Assembly (NCBI GenBank): GCA_903904635.1 | Contig: CAIVDH010000295.1 | Span: 1-7,186 of the forward strand | Direction of reading: 5' to 3' | Origin: an uncultured Burkholderiales bacterium | GTDB lineage: Bacteria; Pseudomonadota; Gammaproteobacteria; Burkholderiales; Burkholderiaceae_D | DNA length: 7,186 bases | Shown here: positions 7,067 through 7,186 of the stretch, piece after piece | Position numbering within the stretch: the stretch's first letter is position 1 | Layout: each line of letters opens with the position of its first letter | The notes under the pieces: model-generated | What the model was told of the DNA's origin: nothing | Databases searched by the model: none | What the model saw: only the letters and a program-made list of their open reading frames with translations | Program-made: the position numbers and the translations under genes

Positions 7067-7186
7067 ATGAGCGAATCCGAATTCTTGGCGCTGGCCGAAG
7101 CAGTGCTTGACCAGATTGAGGCTAGTCTTGAACTGGCAGCTGATGAAGCAGGCGTCGATGTTGAATGTAGCCGCAGCGGTAATGTG
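7067..7186 (+). CDS. cyaY: Frataxin-like iron-sulfur assembly protein CyaY (partial)
   Basis: Only the first 40 codons are in the window; the frame is open to the right edge. The start ATG at 7067 has TGGAG six bases upstream. The N-terminus MSESEFLALAEAVLDQIEASLE, then acidic residues (ADEAGVDVE), matches the first helix and start of the first strand of bacterial frataxin, which binds iron and modulates IscS-driven cluster assembly. It is divergent from the lipoprotein gene, with 45 bp (or 69 bp if that gene starts at 6997) between the start codons to hold both promoters. Confidence 0.88.
   Translation, partial: MSESEFLALAEAVLDQIEASLELAADEAGVDVECSRSGNV

Overview
The window looks like a moderately AT-rich betaproteobacterium. 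The conserved block engB (divergent) – cytochrome c4 – msrPQ – lysA – lptM-like lipoprotein – cyaY (divergent), and a metal-site variant of HemB like that of pseudomonads and other proteobacteria, fit the Nitrosomonadales / Gallionellaceae / Methylophilaceae neighbourhood. This is an inference from protein resemblance and gene order; no search was run.

Layout. Positions 1-740 are an AT-rich accessory stretch. It holds one unrecognised basic, lysine-rich protein on the minus strand, several AT-rich hairpins and a short motif resembling a REP-type repeat. Next come hemB (heme synthesis) and engB (ribosome assembly GTPase), both on the minus strand. Between them lies about 170 bp that does not look like spacer: an extended -10 promoter pointing right, a structured repeat-containing body, and a strong terminator that works only in the plus direction. 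That is the layout of an independent small RNA gene lying antisense to the hemB leader. Divergent from engB is a di-heme cytochrome c4 with its own classical terminator.

After a roughly 310 bp gap comes the translationally coupled pair msrP-msrQ, the periplasmic methionine sulfoxide repair system (Tat-exported molybdenum reductase plus membrane heme protein). Its leader contains a large dyad and three complementary segments that can form either a terminator-like hairpin with eight Ts or a competing hairpin, which suggests an attenuator. Convergent to msrPQ, on the minus strand, are a small LptM-type lipoprotein gene and lysA (last step of lysine synthesis). The window ends inside cyaY (frataxin, iron-sulfur cluster assembly), divergent from the lipoprotein gene.

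Themes: the core genes are ordinary heme, iron-sulfur, electron-transfer and oxidative-repair housekeeping. The unexplained material is non-coding (the hemB/engB transcript and the msrP leader) plus the orphan gene at the left edge. Regulatory calls rest on motif and base-pairing inspection by eye, with no energy calculation or comparative alignment.
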